Assembly (NCBI GenBank): GCA_050246015.1
Contig: JBFWWU010000024.1
Coordinates: forward strand, 1-54,560
DNA from: JTS-AC122 sp050246015
Lineage (GTDB): Bacteria > Planctomycetota > Phycisphaerae > Phycisphaerales > UBA1924
Direction of reading: 5' to 3'
Length of the DNA stretch: 54,560 nucleotides
Part shown: piece after piece, positions 8,769-18,352 of the stretch
How positions within the stretch are numbered: position 1 is the first letter of the stretch
How the letters are laid out: each line of letters starts with the position of its first letter
The notes under the pieces: generated by a model
Told to the model about the DNA's origin: nothing
The model's input: only the letters and a program-made list of their open reading frames with translations
Database searches by the model: none
Position numbers and translations under genes: made by a program

Positions 8769-9719
8769 GTGACGATGAACATGAAACGGTTCTTGCGGAC
8801 GAGCGTGGGGGCGGCGGGGATCATCGCCGCCGCCGGGACGGTGGCGGTGCTTCCGGGCGGGTCGGTGAGCGGCTCGCCGGATCCGAGCGATCCGTATCGG
8901 AACCTGCCGCCGACGATCCAGTTGACGGGCGTGGTGCGCGACTTCAAGGAACTCTCGGCTCCGGGCGGACACGCGGACTTTGAGCGGAACCCGACGCGCG
9001 GGTTTGCGCACTACATGATGCAGGTGAACGACGAACTGGACGGGGACGGGAAGCCGGTGTTCCGAACGAGCGGGCGGAAGGTCACGTCGAACTGGCGAGA
9101 CGCGGCGGGCCGGAACATCATCAGCCCGCGCAGTTATATCGCGTCGCGTTCGGGCGACGTGGCGGGTGTGATGGAGACGGTGGACGGCGGGTCAACGACG
9201 AACTCGGCCAACTTCGCGAAGTGGTTCCGGGACGAGTCGGGCGTGAACCTGTCGCGTCCGCTGGCGATCACGCTGGTGCGTCAGACCAACAGCAACATCT
9301 ATACGTTCAACGACCGGAACGATCCGCTGTATCAGAACCGGGGCGGGTTCTTCCCGATCAACGGGGAACTGTTCGGGAACTCGGGCGGCTCGACGCCGAG
9401 CCAGAACTTCCACTTCACGTACGAGTTGTCGACGTCGTTCGTGTATCGGCAGGGGAGCGGGCAGGTGTTCTCGTTCACGGGTGACGACGACGTGTGGGTG
9501 TTCATCGGCGGGAAACTGGTGATCGACATCGGCGGGGTGCACTCGGCGGTGAGCCAGACGGTGGAACTTGACCGGTTGACGCACCTCGCGGACGGGCAGC
9601 GATACGACTTGAAGTTCTTCTTCGCGGAGCGGCACCGCACGCAGTCGAACTTCCGGATCGACACGACGATCAACCTCGAGAGCGTGCAACTCCCGACCAC
9701 GACCGCGCTGTCCGACTAA
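8769..9719 (+). CDS. Secreted fibro-slime domain protein
   Basis: 316 residues with an N-terminal signal segment (FLRTSVGAAGIIAAAGTVAVL). The C-terminal 120 residues match the fibro-slime domain: FSFTGDDDVWVFIGGKLVIDIGG, then an HLADGQRYDLKFFFAERH segment and a closing NFRIDTTINL. The family is extracellular and was named from slime-mould and fibrobacter surface proteins; it is PA14-like in layout. A GTG at 8769 has AAGGA at good spacing; ATG at 8775 or 8781 would shorten it by two or four residues. It is followed by a strong terminator and is probably monocistronic. The ligand is unknown. Confidence 0.85.
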   Translation: MTMNMKRFLRTSVGAAGIIAAAGTVAVLPGGSVSGSPDPSDPYRNLPPTIQLTGVVRDFKELSAPGGHADFERNPTRGFAHYMMQVNDELDGDGKPVFRTSGRKVTSNWRDAAGRNIISPRSYIASRSGDVAGVMETVDGGSTTNSANFAKWFRDESGVNLSRPLAITLVRQTNSNIYTFNDRNDPLYQNRGGFFPINGELFGNSGGSTPSQNFHFTYELSTSFVYRQGSGQVFSFTGDDDVWVFIGGKLVIDIGGVHSAVSQTVELDRLTHLADGQRYDLKFFFAERHRTQSNFRIDTTINLESVQLPTTTALSD

Positions 9720-9783
9720 GGCTAGAAGCGGACGCTTCGGCGTCGTCTGGTCCTGCAGCCTACCAGGCGTCCTCCGCCTGCCG

Positions 9784-9823
9784 GCGCCCGGGTCACGAGA
9801 GTGTCCCGGGCGCTTTGCGTTTT
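9784..9823 (+). terminator. Rho-independent terminator after the fibro-slime gene
   Basis: Perfect 9-bp arms GCGCCCGGG (9784-9792) and CCCGGGCGC (9805-9813) are followed on the plus strand by TTTGCGTTTT. A smaller UUCG-loop hairpin (GACGC/GCGTC) lies just upstream around 9733-9746. On the minus strand no T-run follows, so it serves the plus-strand gene. Confidence 0.75.
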
Positions 9824-9845
9824 GGGGTTGAAACGGCGTGGCGGT

Positions 9846-11369
9846 TCAGGAGGCGCGGCGCGCGGAGGGGAGGGAGTGCAGGTGCCGCAGCGCGTCGCCG
9901 ACGAGGTAGAAGGAGCCGGTGACGCAGATGAGGTCGCCGCGTCCGACGGCGCGGGAGGCGACGTGGAGAGCATCGGCGAAGGAACTGGTGTGCTGGCTCA
10001 TCTTGCCGCAGAGTTCGACGTAGGAGCGGTGGAGTTCACGAGGATCGGCGGCGCGGGTGGTGCCGGAGGCGCGGGTGAAGATGGCCTTGTCGGCGCCGAC
10101 GGCGATCTGCTGGAGCATGCCGCGGACGTCCTTGTCGGCGGCGCACCCGAAGATGACGACGAGCGAGTCGTAGCCGACGTGGGTGCCGATGGCTTTCATG
10201 AGGCAACGGACGGAGGCGGGGTTGTGGGCGCCGTCGAGCAGGACGCGGGGGTGGTGGGAGACGATCTGGAGGCGTCCCGGGAGGGTGAGCCCTTCGAGCC
10301 CGCGAGCGACCTTGGTGTGATCAACGCGGATACCACGCTCGGCGAGGGCGTCGAGGATGGCCAGCGCGAGGCCGCAGTTTTCGGCCTGGTGCTCTCCCAG
10401 CAGCGGGACGGCGATGTGCTCGTAACTGGTACGGCGTCCGAAGAGACTGATGCGGGTGTTGGGACCGGGGGGGGATGCGCCGCCGGCGGGCGAGCGGGAC
10501 GTGGAGCCGACATCGAACCTGATGGAGAACTCGAGGTCATCGCCGAGGACGGTGAGCGGGGAACCGAGTGCGGCGGCGGTCTCGCGGAAGACGGCGGCGA
10601 CGGAGGGGGAGTGCGGGACGGTGACGGCGGGGATGCCGGGCTTGAAGATGCCGGCTTTTTCCGAGGCGATCTTCTCGACGGTGTCGCCGAGGATCTGCGT
10701 GTGGTCGAGGCTGATGGAGGTGACGGCGCTGACGAGGGGGACGATGACGTTGGTGGAATCGAGCCGGCCGCCCAATCCGCACTCGATGACGGCGAGATCG
10801 ACGGCCTGATCGGCGAAGTAAAGGAAGCACATCGCGGTGGTGAGTTCGAAGAACGTGGGCTCGCCCAGGTCGCCCGGGAGGTGCGAGGCGGCGAGGCGGA
10901 CCGTGCTGGCCATTCGAGCGAAGTCGTCGGGCGAGATGGGGAGGCGGTTGATTCGGATGCGCTCGCGAACATCGAGAAGGTGAGGCGAGGTGTAGGTGCC
11001 GACGGTGTAGCCGCAGGCTTCGAGTCCCGCGGTGGTCATCTCGCAGGTACTGCCCTTGCCCTTGGTTCCGGCGACGTGGATGCACCTGACGGATTCATGC
11101 GGGTTGCCCAGCCTGGCGAGCAACTGCCGCATGCGGTCGAGTTTGAACATGTCGGCGACGACGCGGGAGGGGCGGAGGCGCTCGATATCGACGCGGTCGT
11201 AGAGGAAGCGCGTGGATTCCTCGAAGTCCATGTCGCGAGCGGGCGGCGCGACGGCGTGGGAGGGAGGAGCAGGGGGTGGAGGAGGCGGCGCGGGCGCGAC
11301 CGGACGAGCGGCGGACCGTTTCACCTCGTTGCGCGAAGAGCGAGCGGCGGCTGAACGGGTCTTCGGCAT
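9846..11369 (-). CDS. folC: Bifunctional folylpolyglutamate synthase / dihydrofolate synthase
   Basis: 507 residues, ATP-dependent ligase of the Mur-ligase fold that adds glutamate to dihydropteroate or folates in the cytoplasm. The P-loop GTKGKGSTC is at about residue 95-105, followed by YTSPHLLDVRERI, the SLDHTQILGDTVEKIASEKAGI metal/ATP region and the C-terminal LLDGAHNPAS. The start at 11369 has GAGGA upstream. The first 45 residues are a Pro/Ala-rich extension (APPPPPPAPP) that the family normally lacks; the catalytic core begins near MDFEES. It stands alone between convergent and divergent neighbours. Confidence 0.95.
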   Translation of the reverse strand: MPKTRSAAARSSRNEVKRSAARPVAPAPPPPPPAPPSHAVAPPARDMDFEESTRFLYDRVDIERLRPSRVVADMFKLDRMRQLLARLGNPHESVRCIHVAGTKGKGSTCEMTTAGLEACGYTVGTYTSPHLLDVRERIRINRLPISPDDFARMASTVRLAASHLPGDLGEPTFFELTTAMCFLYFADQAVDLAVIECGLGGRLDSTNVIVPLVSAVTSISLDHTQILGDTVEKIASEKAGIFKPGIPAVTVPHSPSVAAVFRETAAALGSPLTVLGDDLEFSIRFDVGSTSRSPAGGASPPGPNTRISLFGRRTSYEHIAVPLLGEHQAENCGLALAILDALAERGIRVDHTKVARGLEGLTLPGRLQIVSHHPRVLLDGAHNPASVRCLMKAIGTHVGYDSLVVIFGCAADKDVRGMLQQIAVGADKAIFTRASGTTRAADPRELHRSYVELCGKMSQHTSSFADALHVASRAVGRGDLICVTGSFYLVGDALRHLHSLPSARRAS

Positions 11370-11613
11370 GGCGTCCTCGCGGCGGTCGGCGGGCAATCCG
11401 GGCTTGCGCAAGCGCCCGTGGCCTGGCGAACGGTTGCGCAGCCGTCGGCGAGGTCAAGGATAGGCCCGGGGGTGGCGCTGGCCGCACACCTGACAGACGC
11501 CAGCGGAGTTATGGGTCCGGCGAGAGCGGAGAACTCGGAGGGCGTGACGGGGCGAGCGGGTGTACGCTTGAGCGGCCGATCTGGATGTATGACTCAGCGA
11601 CCCGACGCGACCG

Positions 11614-13581
11614 ATGCCCGACGACACGATCCACAGTTCAACTTCGAGCGGTTCGGGTGCCAACGCCGGCGGGTACGAGGCGGGGGCTCCGGCGTCGAAA
11701 CCTTCGGAGCCGCTGGTGACGGTGCTGGAGCAGCGGGTGCGGGTGGCGCTGGGCCGGGGGCTTGGGGCGGGGTCGGCGTCGGGGTGGCGCCCGCCGGGGG
11801 CGATGGGGAGCGACGGGGTGCGCCGGCTGCCGATGTCGCCGTCGATCCGAGATTTCCTGACAGATGGATCGGTTCCGGCATTGTGCGACGAGTTGGCGCG
11901 GCTGACGGGGGTACCGATCTGGCTTCGGGACCGGGACGGGCACGTGATCACGCCGCCGACGGCGCCGACCGCCACCGGGGACACGCACTTTGGTTCGATC
12001 ACGGGGTCGGGGAGTGGGGGGAGTGGGGGGGGCGGCGGGGGCCCGCGGTGGAGCATCGTGGACGAGGGGGCGGGCGCGCGACGGGCGTTTGAACTGGTCG
12101 GGCGGGCATACCACGCCGGGGCGTCGACGTTCTCGGCGGTGCTGCGGATATCGACGGGGACGCTGGGGGAGTTTGTGACATCGCTGGACCCGGGGACGAG
12201 CCGGACGGGCGCGTCGCTGTCGGAGGATGAAGTGAAAGCGCTGCGGCGGGCGCTGACACTGCTGGCGTCGTCGGTGTCGGAGGTGTGCGAAGCGCAGGCG
12301 GCGGTGTGGCACCGTGTGCACGAGTTGGAGGCGCTCTACCGGTTGTCGTCGGTATTGGCGCAGGCGGGGGACGTGGACGAACTGCTGACGATCGCGCTTG
12401 ACCTGGCGATCGACGCGCTGCACGTGGACGCGGGTTCGATCGGGGTGATCGAGCCCGAGAGCGACCAACTGACGATGAAAGCCGCGCGGGGCGTGTCGCG
12501 CGAATGGATGACGAGCACGACGAACCTGTCGCCCAACGCCGCGCTGCGCCAGGCAGCGCTGCGCGGGGAAGTCGTGACCGTCGAGGACATGCGCACGGAT
12601 CCTCGGATCCTGGTGAAGCATTTGGTGGAGCAGGAATCGCTCAAGAGCATGATGAGCACGGGGATGCTGTATCACTCGAGGCCGATCGGCCTGATCCGGC
12701 TGTACACGCGGACGCCGCGAATCTTCACGGACGTGGAGCAGGCACTGCTGAAATCGATCGCGGATCAATCGGCGGCGGCAATCATGAACGCGCGGCTTCG
12801 CACGCTGCGCGAGGAAGACACGCGGATCCAGCGCCAGGTTCGGCTGGCGGCGGACGTGCAGCGGCGGATGCTCCCGCGGGCGACCCCGAATGTCCCGCGG
12901 CTCGATGTCGCGGCCAAGTACTCGCCGAGCTTTGAACTCGGGGGCGACTTCTACGACTTCGTGGAACTGGGAAGCAGTTTCGGGATCGTGATCGGCGATG
13001 TGGCGGGCAAGGGAGTGGCGGCGGCGCTCTTGATGTCGGCGGTGCGCGCGTCGCTGCGGGCGCATGCGCAGGACGTGTACGACATCGGCGAGGTGCTGGT
13101 GCGCGTGAACGCCGCGCTGACGCGGGACACGCGCGACAACGAGTTCGCGACGCTGTGGTACGGGGTGGTGGATACGCACTCGCTGAACCTGACGTACTGC
13201 GGGGCGGGGCACGAATGGCCGCTGCTGATCCACGTGCCTCGGGATCGGACGATCGAGGAGAGCGACATCGAGCGACTGACGGCGGACGGTATGGCGCTGG
13301 GGATCGATGATTCGCAGCGATACCCGCATGGGACGGTGCAACTCCGTCCGGGCGACGTGCTCGTGGCGTTCACCGACGGGCTGACCGATTCGACGGATTT
13401 CGAGCAGCACCGCTTCGGGGGCACGCGGCTGCGCAAGTCGCTCCTGAGTTTCCTGGCCAAAGAGCCCGGCGCCAGCGCGGCGGCGATTGTCGAGCATGTG
13501 TTCTGGCAACTCCGGCAGTTCAGCGGGCTCAATCGCCGGGTGGATGACGTCACGCTGGTCGTTCTGCGGGTTCGTGAATAG
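11614..13581 (+). CDS. PocR/GAF-domain PP2C-type (SpoIIE/RsbU-like) serine phosphatase
   Basis: 655 residues. A low-complexity N-terminus leads into a PocR-like sensory region (about residues 80-215, with LCDELARLTGVPIWLRDRDG) broken by a Gly/Ser run. A GAF domain follows (about 240-390, LDLAIDALHVDAGSIGV onward), then a SpoIIE-type PP2C phosphatase (about 405-655) with metal-binding aspartates in GGDFYDF and GDVAGKG, and a closing DDVTLVVLRV. Such proteins dephosphorylate anti-anti-sigma factors in partner-switching cascades; no anti-sigma partner is encoded next to it, so the target is unknown. The start ATG at 11614 lacks a clear Shine-Dalgarno. Confidence 0.9.
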   Translation: MPDDTIHSSTSSGSGANAGGYEAGAPASKPSEPLVTVLEQRVRVALGRGLGAGSASGWRPPGAMGSDGVRRLPMSPSIRDFLTDGSVPALCDELARLTGVPIWLRDRDGHVITPPTAPTATGDTHFGSITGSGSGGSGGGGGGPRWSIVDEGAGARRAFELVGRAYHAGASTFSAVLRISTGTLGEFVTSLDPGTSRTGASLSEDEVKALRRALTLLASSVSEVCEAQAAVWHRVHELEALYRLSSVLAQAGDVDELLTIALDLAIDALHVDAGSIGVIEPESDQLTMKAARGVSREWMTSTTNLSPNAALRQAALRGEVVTVEDMRTDPRILVKHLVEQESLKSMMSTGMLYHSRPIGLIRLYTRTPRIFTDVEQALLKSIADQSAAAIMNARLRTLREEDTRIQRQVRLAADVQRRMLPRATPNVPRLDVAAKYSPSFELGGDFYDFVELGSSFGIVIGDVAGKGVAAALLMSAVRASLRAHAQDVYDIGEVLVRVNAALTRDTRDNEFATLWYGVVDTHSLNLTYCGAGHEWPLLIHVPRDRTIEESDIERLTADGMALGIDDSQRYPHGTVQLRPGDVLVAFTDGLTDSTDFEQHRFGGTRLRKSLLSFLAKEPGASAAAIVEHVFWQLRQFSGLNRRVDDVTLVVLRVRE

Positions 13582-13678
13582 CGCGAAAGCACGGGGGGCC
13601 GGTGGCCAATACAGTTACTGGGGATCGCCCGCCGGCGGAACTGATCTGTCTGCCCGCACGCGCACGTCAAGGATGACC

Positions 13679-14560
13679 ATGGCCGAATCCGAACCGACCC
13701 CGCCCCAGGACGATCCGCCGACGACGAAGCCGGCGTCGGATGCAACATCCTCCGGCGCGGCGGAGCCGAAGCCGATACTGGAGATTGAAGAGGACTTGTG
13801 TCCGAAGTGCCAGGCGGTGCTGGGTCCCGGGGAGGTGGTGTGCATGCGCTGCGGGTATGACCTGCGCACGAACCAGGCGCATGAGCCGCGCGTGGGGGTG
13901 GAGCATGTGAAGGCGGACGCGGTGGACGCGGCGGCGACGCCGGGCGGCGCGGGGAGCCGGGCGAAGCGGTGGTGGGGGAGCGCGGTGGAGCGAGTCAGCA
14001 CGGCGCCGGCGTCGGGGAAGAAACTGGAGGAGTTCAGCCAGGCCGGGCGTGGCGGAGTGAAGACGCTGATGATCTTCGCGGCGGGGCTCGTGATCGCGGC
14101 GATGGTGATCTCGGGGATCGAGACGCACGCGCAGACCGGACGGGCCCTGGCGACGGTCGGGCGGGTGATGCTCACCCTCTATTCGACGCTGCTGGCGACG
14201 GGGCTGGGGCTCGCGGCGGTCGCGGTTGTGGCGCGCGTCAGCGACATGCGGCTCGGTCGCCCGGATCTGGCGACCGCGCGGATGCTGGTGGCGTTCGCCG
14301 CGTTCGAGGTGATCAGTTCGATCACGTTCAGCGGGCCGGTGCTGCTGGTGAAACTGCTGATGTGGGGGGCGGGGATTGCGGCGTACTGGGTGCTGGTGAT
14401 GGTGCTGTTCAAGAAGCCGCGGCACGTCGCCGGGTATGTGCTGGCGACGCACTTCGTGCTGTATCTGCTGCTGCTGGGGGGGATGCAACTGGCCGGCTGG
14501 GTGAGCCAGGCGGAAGCGAGCGCGGCGACGGCAAAGGCGGCGGCGGCGCATTCGCCGTGA
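13679..14560 (+). CDS. Zinc-ribbon membrane protein of unknown function
   Basis: 293 residues. An acidic N-terminus precedes a zinc ribbon at about residues 41-65 (CPKCQAVLGPGEVVCMRCGYDL, two CxxC knuckles). After a charged linker come several hydrophobic segments starting near residue 125 (LMIFAAGLVIAAMVISGI), with others around 160-185, 208-245 and 255-280. The start at 13679 has AAGG six bases upstream; ATG 13673 is two codons earlier. It follows the phosphatase gene by about 100 bases on the same strand. Membrane proteins with this cytosolic double-CxxC head are common in planctomycetes, but no function is assigned. Confidence 0.8.
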   Translation: MAESEPTPPQDDPPTTKPASDATSSGAAEPKPILEIEEDLCPKCQAVLGPGEVVCMRCGYDLRTNQAHEPRVGVEHVKADAVDAAATPGGAGSRAKRWWGSAVERVSTAPASGKKLEEFSQAGRGGVKTLMIFAAGLVIAAMVISGIETHAQTGRALATVGRVMLTLYSTLLATGLGLAAVAVVARVSDMRLGRPDLATARMLVAFAAFEVISSITFSGPVLLVKLLMWGAGIAAYWVLVMVLFKKPRHVAGYVLATHFVLYLLLLGGMQLAGWVSQAEASAATAKAAAAHSP

Positions 14561-14590
14561 GCGCGGGTGGGAGATTCCGGGCGGCGAAGA

Positions 14591-16096
14591 TCAGGCGTGC
14601 TTCCACGGGCCGGTGACGGCGAGCGTGAGCCCATTGCCCTGGAGATTGACAAAGAGCGTGGACCCGTCGGGCGAGAAGGTGCACCCGGCGAACTCGGAGA
14701 GACCCAGGACATTGCGTGCGAACTTGTAGACCTGGGCGCTGGGAGTGATTCCAAGGAGGTATTGGCGCCTGCCGCGGGGAATGGCTCCGCCGCCGTCGTT
14801 TGCCGCGACCATGTCTTCGCAGACGATGAGGTCGCCCCAAGGGGCCATGGTGATGTTGTCGGCGTTCGCCATGGCGGCGGTGTCGGTGGACTCGAAGAAG
14901 AGAGTGAGCGAACCGGAAGTATCGATGGAAGCGGCTTCGCGGGGGGTGCCCTCGACGGCGGGGGCGGGGGGCGTGTAGCGCCAGATCTGTCCCTGCTTGT
15001 TTCGGCCGCCGGTGGTGCACGCGAAGTAGAGCCCCTCGCGTCCCATCCACGCGCCCTCGGCGCGGGCGAACTTGATCGCGCCGCGGGCGAAGCCCTGCGT
15101 TCGCAGGGAATCATCGGGGGATTCGACGTCTTCGATATCGATCCATCCGATACGGAGGCGCGCGCCTGTCGGCACGGTCGGAGCCGGAACGCCGGCGCCG
15201 GCGGGCGACGGCGCGTCGGGAGGGGCCCAGTTGCGCGAATCGAGGGAAGGGGAATCGAGAGCGACCATGGCCTGCAAGCGGCCGCCGCGACCGAGTTGGC
15301 GTGGAACGTGTGGGATGAATCGATAGAGGAGCCCGTCTTCGACGTCTTCGGTCATGTAGACGATGGAGTTGTCGGGGTTGACGCCGCAGGCCTCGCGGCG
15401 GAAGCGGCCCATCGCTTTGTATGGGACCGGGGTGACGAGTCCGGCGGCGCTGGAGGGGACCTCGAAGACGTAGCCGTGGTCCTGCTCGAAGTGCTTTTCC
15501 CGGCGCTGGGTGGTTTCCTCGCAGGAGAGCCAGGAGCCCCAGGGGGTGCGACCGCCGGCGCAGTTGTAGGCGGTACCGGCGAGGGAGAGGAACTGGCGCT
15601 CGATGCGCTGGGTCCGGGTGTTGAAATGGACGGTGGTGGTCCCGCCGAGACAAGGCTTGAGGCCCGGGGGCGCGGCGCGGCCGGCGTCGTAGATGAGTTC
15701 CGGGGGCACGCGGGCGAGGAGGGCATGGTCGGGCCCGAACGCGCCGCCCCAGGAGGCGTCGTCGGTGATCTCGTGGTTTCGCACGAGGACGGTGATCTCC
15801 AGTCGTGGGCCGGGGAAGGCGGCCATGCCGTCGGGCTTGCCGGGGACGAAGAAGCCGTCGTCCATGGTGTCGCCGACGCGGGAGACGATGGAGTATCGGA
15901 AGCCGGGGGGGAGGTCGAGGATGCCGGTGACGTCACGGACGAGTTCGCCGTAGCCGATCACGGGGTCGTTGCCGGCGGCGATCGCGCGGCCGAGGGAGTC
16001 GCCGAGCGAATCGCGTTGTCCGAGCAGGTGCAGGGCGCCAAAGGCGGCGGTGACGGCGGACGAGCGGGCGAGAAAATCGCGACGGGAAAGGCTCAC
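14591..16096 (-). CDS. Tat-exported PhoX-like phosphatase (DUF839 family)
   Basis: 501 residues with a twin-arginine signal (SRRDFLARSSAVTAAFG). The body is the PhoX/DUF839 beta-propeller seen in cofactor-containing alkaline phosphatases: LPPGFRYSIVSRVGDTMDDG near the start, NCAGGRTPWGSWLSCEETT at about residue 185-200 (the Cys-Glu region expected at the metal centre), EACGVNP, and DNITMAPWGDLIVCEDM near residue 415. It would act in the periplasm, releasing phosphate from esters. It diverges from the GH3-like gene across 126 bases. No Pho box is evident, so phosphate control is not shown by the sequence. Confidence 0.9.
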   Translation of the reverse strand: MSLSRRDFLARSSAVTAAFGALHLLGQRDSLGDSLGRAIAAGNDPVIGYGELVRDVTGILDLPPGFRYSIVSRVGDTMDDGFFVPGKPDGMAAFPGPRLEITVLVRNHEITDDASWGGAFGPDHALLARVPPELIYDAGRAAPPGLKPCLGGTTTVHFNTRTQRIERQFLSLAGTAYNCAGGRTPWGSWLSCEETTQRREKHFEQDHGYVFEVPSSAAGLVTPVPYKAMGRFRREACGVNPDNSIVYMTEDVEDGLLYRFIPHVPRQLGRGGRLQAMVALDSPSLDSRNWAPPDAPSPAGAGVPAPTVPTGARLRIGWIDIEDVESPDDSLRTQGFARGAIKFARAEGAWMGREGLYFACTTGGRNKQGQIWRYTPPAPAVEGTPREAASIDTSGSLTLFFESTDTAAMANADNITMAPWGDLIVCEDMVAANDGGGAIPRGRRQYLLGITPSAQVYKFARNVLGLSEFAGCTFSPDGSTLFVNLQGNGLTLAVTGPWKHA

Positions 16097-16222
16097 GCGG
16101 CGCTCCTGAAGGACAGCGGATCCGAGCGGCGATGGTATGACGTGGTGGAGGGGTCAGGGCAGGCGAGCCGCTGGACGGACGTGAAGACTGCGCGAAGGGG
16201 GGCGCGGTGAATACGATCGGGC

Positions 16223-17899
16223 ATGAGTCCCGTTTCGCCACAGATTGCCGCCATTCGACGTCGCCGAGGGAAGCCGCCGCACTGGACCGCGCTGGTGGGA
16301 GTGGGCCTGCGGGCGCGGGTGGCGGCGCGCGTCAAGTTGCTCGATGACGCGGCGTATTGGCGCCGGCGGACGATGAGCATCCAGGCGGCGCAACTCCGGC
16401 GGCTGGTGTCGCAGGCGGCGAGGACGGAGTTCGGGCGGGCGCACGGGTTTCAGCGGTTGGCGATGCTGCCGGACTTTGACTTGATCCCGGGCTACCAGCA
16501 GGCGGTGCCCCCGGCTGACTACAGCGCGTTTCGGCAATACGTCGTTAGGATGCGAGAGGGGGGGGAACGGGACATCCTGTGGCCGGGCCTGATCCGGGAC
16601 TATGCACAGACAAGCGGCACCACCGCGGGCGACAAGTACATCCCTGTCTCCAGGCAGATGCTGCGGTCGAACTTTCTGGCGTCGCTCGATATCTTCGCCA
16701 ACGCGGCGCGGTTCGGAGCGTCGCTTCCGGCGATCACGGCGGGGCGGTGTCTGTTCCTTGGCGGATCGACGGAACTGAGCCAGAACGAGCACGGGATACG
16801 GACGGGCGACCTGTCGGGGCTGGTGACGCCGCTGATCAAGTGGCCGATCACGAGGATTTATTCACCGGGGGCGAAGATCGCGCTGATGAACCACTGGCCG
16901 AGCAAGCTCGATGCGATGGCGCGGGCGTGCCTGGATCAGGACGTCCGGATGATCTCGGGGATGCCGTCGTGGGCGCTGGTGCTGTTTGAAAAGGTGATCG
17001 CGCTGGCGAACGAACGCGGGCGGCAGGCGACGTGCCTGCGCGACGTGTGGCCGAACCTGACGATCTTCGTCCATGGCGGGGTGAAGTACGCGCCGTTTGA
17101 CCCGCGGGTGCGGCAGTTCTATTCCGGCTCGCCCACGGGCGAGGACATCCCGTATCGCCTGGAGTTGTACCCTGCTTCGGAAGGGTTCATCGCGATGCAG
17201 GACACCCGGCATGACCCCGGGCTGCGGCTGCTGAGCGACATCGGCAACTTCTACGAGTTCATTCCGCTTGAGGAGGTTGACTCGCCCACGGCCCGGGTTC
17301 TTACCTGTGCACAGGTTGAGAAGGGGCAGCGCTACGTGGTGGTGATGAGCACCTGCGCGGGGCTCTGGCGCTACATCATCGGCGACGTGGTCGAGTTCGA
17401 CACGATCCCATCGCGGCTGGACGGATCGGGTGGAGATGGTCCGTGCCGGCTGCGTATCGTCGGGCGACATCGACACTTCATCAATGCGTTCGGCGAGAAC
17501 CTGATCGTCGAACACATCGAGAACGCGGTCGCCGCGGCGGCGAAGGCGACGGGCGTAGTGGTGGGGGAGTTCACGGCGGGGCCGGTGTACGCCGGAGCAG
17601 GGAAGCACGCGGGGCTGGAACTGGCGGTGGAGATCGCCGGGAGCCCCGAGGGCGGCGGCTGGGTGTTGCCGTTCCGCGACGCGTTTGATCGTTCCCTGAA
17701 GGCGCAGAACGTGGACTACACGACGAAGCGGACGGACGACGTGGGGATGGCGCCGCCGACGATCACGCCGCTGCCAGTGGGGGCGTTTCACCGCTGGCTG
17801 GATTCGCGCGGGAAACTCGGCGGACAGCACAAGTGTCCGCGGTGCGCAAATCATCGAGAGATTATGGACAGTCTGCTGGCGGTCAGCCGCCAGACGTAA
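16223..17899 (+). CDS. GH3-family acyl-adenylating enzyme (acyl-acid amido synthetase-like)
   Basis: 558 residues. Hallmarks of the GH3 branch of the ANL adenylate-forming superfamily are present in order: YAQTSGTTAGDKYIPVS (phosphate-binding motif), GGVKYAPFDP, YPASEGFIAMQD, CAGLWRYIIGDVVEF and INAFGENLIVEH, ending with GQHKCPR. Plant members join amino acids to jasmonate or auxin; bacterial members have mostly unknown substrates, so only the reaction class (ATP-dependent acyl activation and amide formation) is inferred. The start at 16223 has no strong ribosome site; a later ATG at 16372 would cut off a basic N-terminus. Confidence 0.9.
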   Translation: MSPVSPQIAAIRRRRGKPPHWTALVGVGLRARVAARVKLLDDAAYWRRRTMSIQAAQLRRLVSQAARTEFGRAHGFQRLAMLPDFDLIPGYQQAVPPADYSAFRQYVVRMREGGERDILWPGLIRDYAQTSGTTAGDKYIPVSRQMLRSNFLASLDIFANAARFGASLPAITAGRCLFLGGSTELSQNEHGIRTGDLSGLVTPLIKWPITRIYSPGAKIALMNHWPSKLDAMARACLDQDVRMISGMPSWALVLFEKVIALANERGRQATCLRDVWPNLTIFVHGGVKYAPFDPRVRQFYSGSPTGEDIPYRLELYPASEGFIAMQDTRHDPGLRLLSDIGNFYEFIPLEEVDSPTARVLTCAQVEKGQRYVVVMSTCAGLWRYIIGDVVEFDTIPSRLDGSGGDGPCRLRIVGRHRHFINAFGENLIVEHIENAVAAAAKATGVVVGEFTAGPVYAGAGKHAGLELAVEIAGSPEGGGWVLPFRDAFDRSLKAQNVDYTTKRTDDVGMAPPTITPLPVGAFHRWLDSRGKLGGQHKCPRCANHREIMDSLLAVSRQT

Positions 17900-18041
17900 A
17901 GCCCGCGTGCCCAATGCGGCGCGGCATCCATCCGAATCGGATCGCCGTTGATCTGGCGAGTTGAGTCACGGGAAGCACTTCGACGTGCTGGTGTTTCGCA
18001 ACCGGACGCGGACGAACGCGAAGCGGTGCGAAGCGAACCAA

Positions 18042-18114
18042 TGGGCAGGGCCGGACTTGAACCGGCGACACCCGCATTTTCAGTGCGGTGCTCTACCAAC
18101 TGAGCTACCTACCC
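18042..18114 (-). tRNA. tRNA-Phe (GAA)
   Basis: A 73-base cloverleaf on the minus strand. The acceptor arm is GGGTAGG paired with CCTGCCC, with discriminator A; GCTC/GAGC form the D stem, CCGCA/TGCGG flank the anticodon loop CTGAAAA, and GCCGG TTCAAGT CCGGC forms the T arm. The 3' CCA is not encoded. Confidence 0.96.
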
Positions 18115-18352
18115 GGACGTCTTCGAGCGGAAGGGTATCATCGTCGCGCGGCGCGTCAACCTCCAGCCGGAGGCGGACATTTGGGCGGCAAACGTCGTCC
18201 CGGCGGACCCCGACGGGTTGTGGCTCGTCAAAGGCCGCCCCCGCTACCGGCGGTTCCCTGGCCCGGCGCTGGGCCGCACGGTCGAAACGAGGCGGCATCC
18301 TCTCCTAGAAAAACTCGACGAGAGACCGGGCGGTGTGACGATACGCTCTGGC

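Noticed and set aside
9801..11354. 517-residue plus-strand open frame
   Set aside because: Antisense to folC, with Gly/Asp/Ala low complexity.
11638..13509. 623-residue minus-strand open frame
   Set aside because: Arg/His/Pro-rich mirror of the GAF/PP2C phosphatase; no domain content.
14567..16210. 547-residue plus-strand open frame
   Set aside because: Antisense to the PhoX-like phosphatase; composition-driven.
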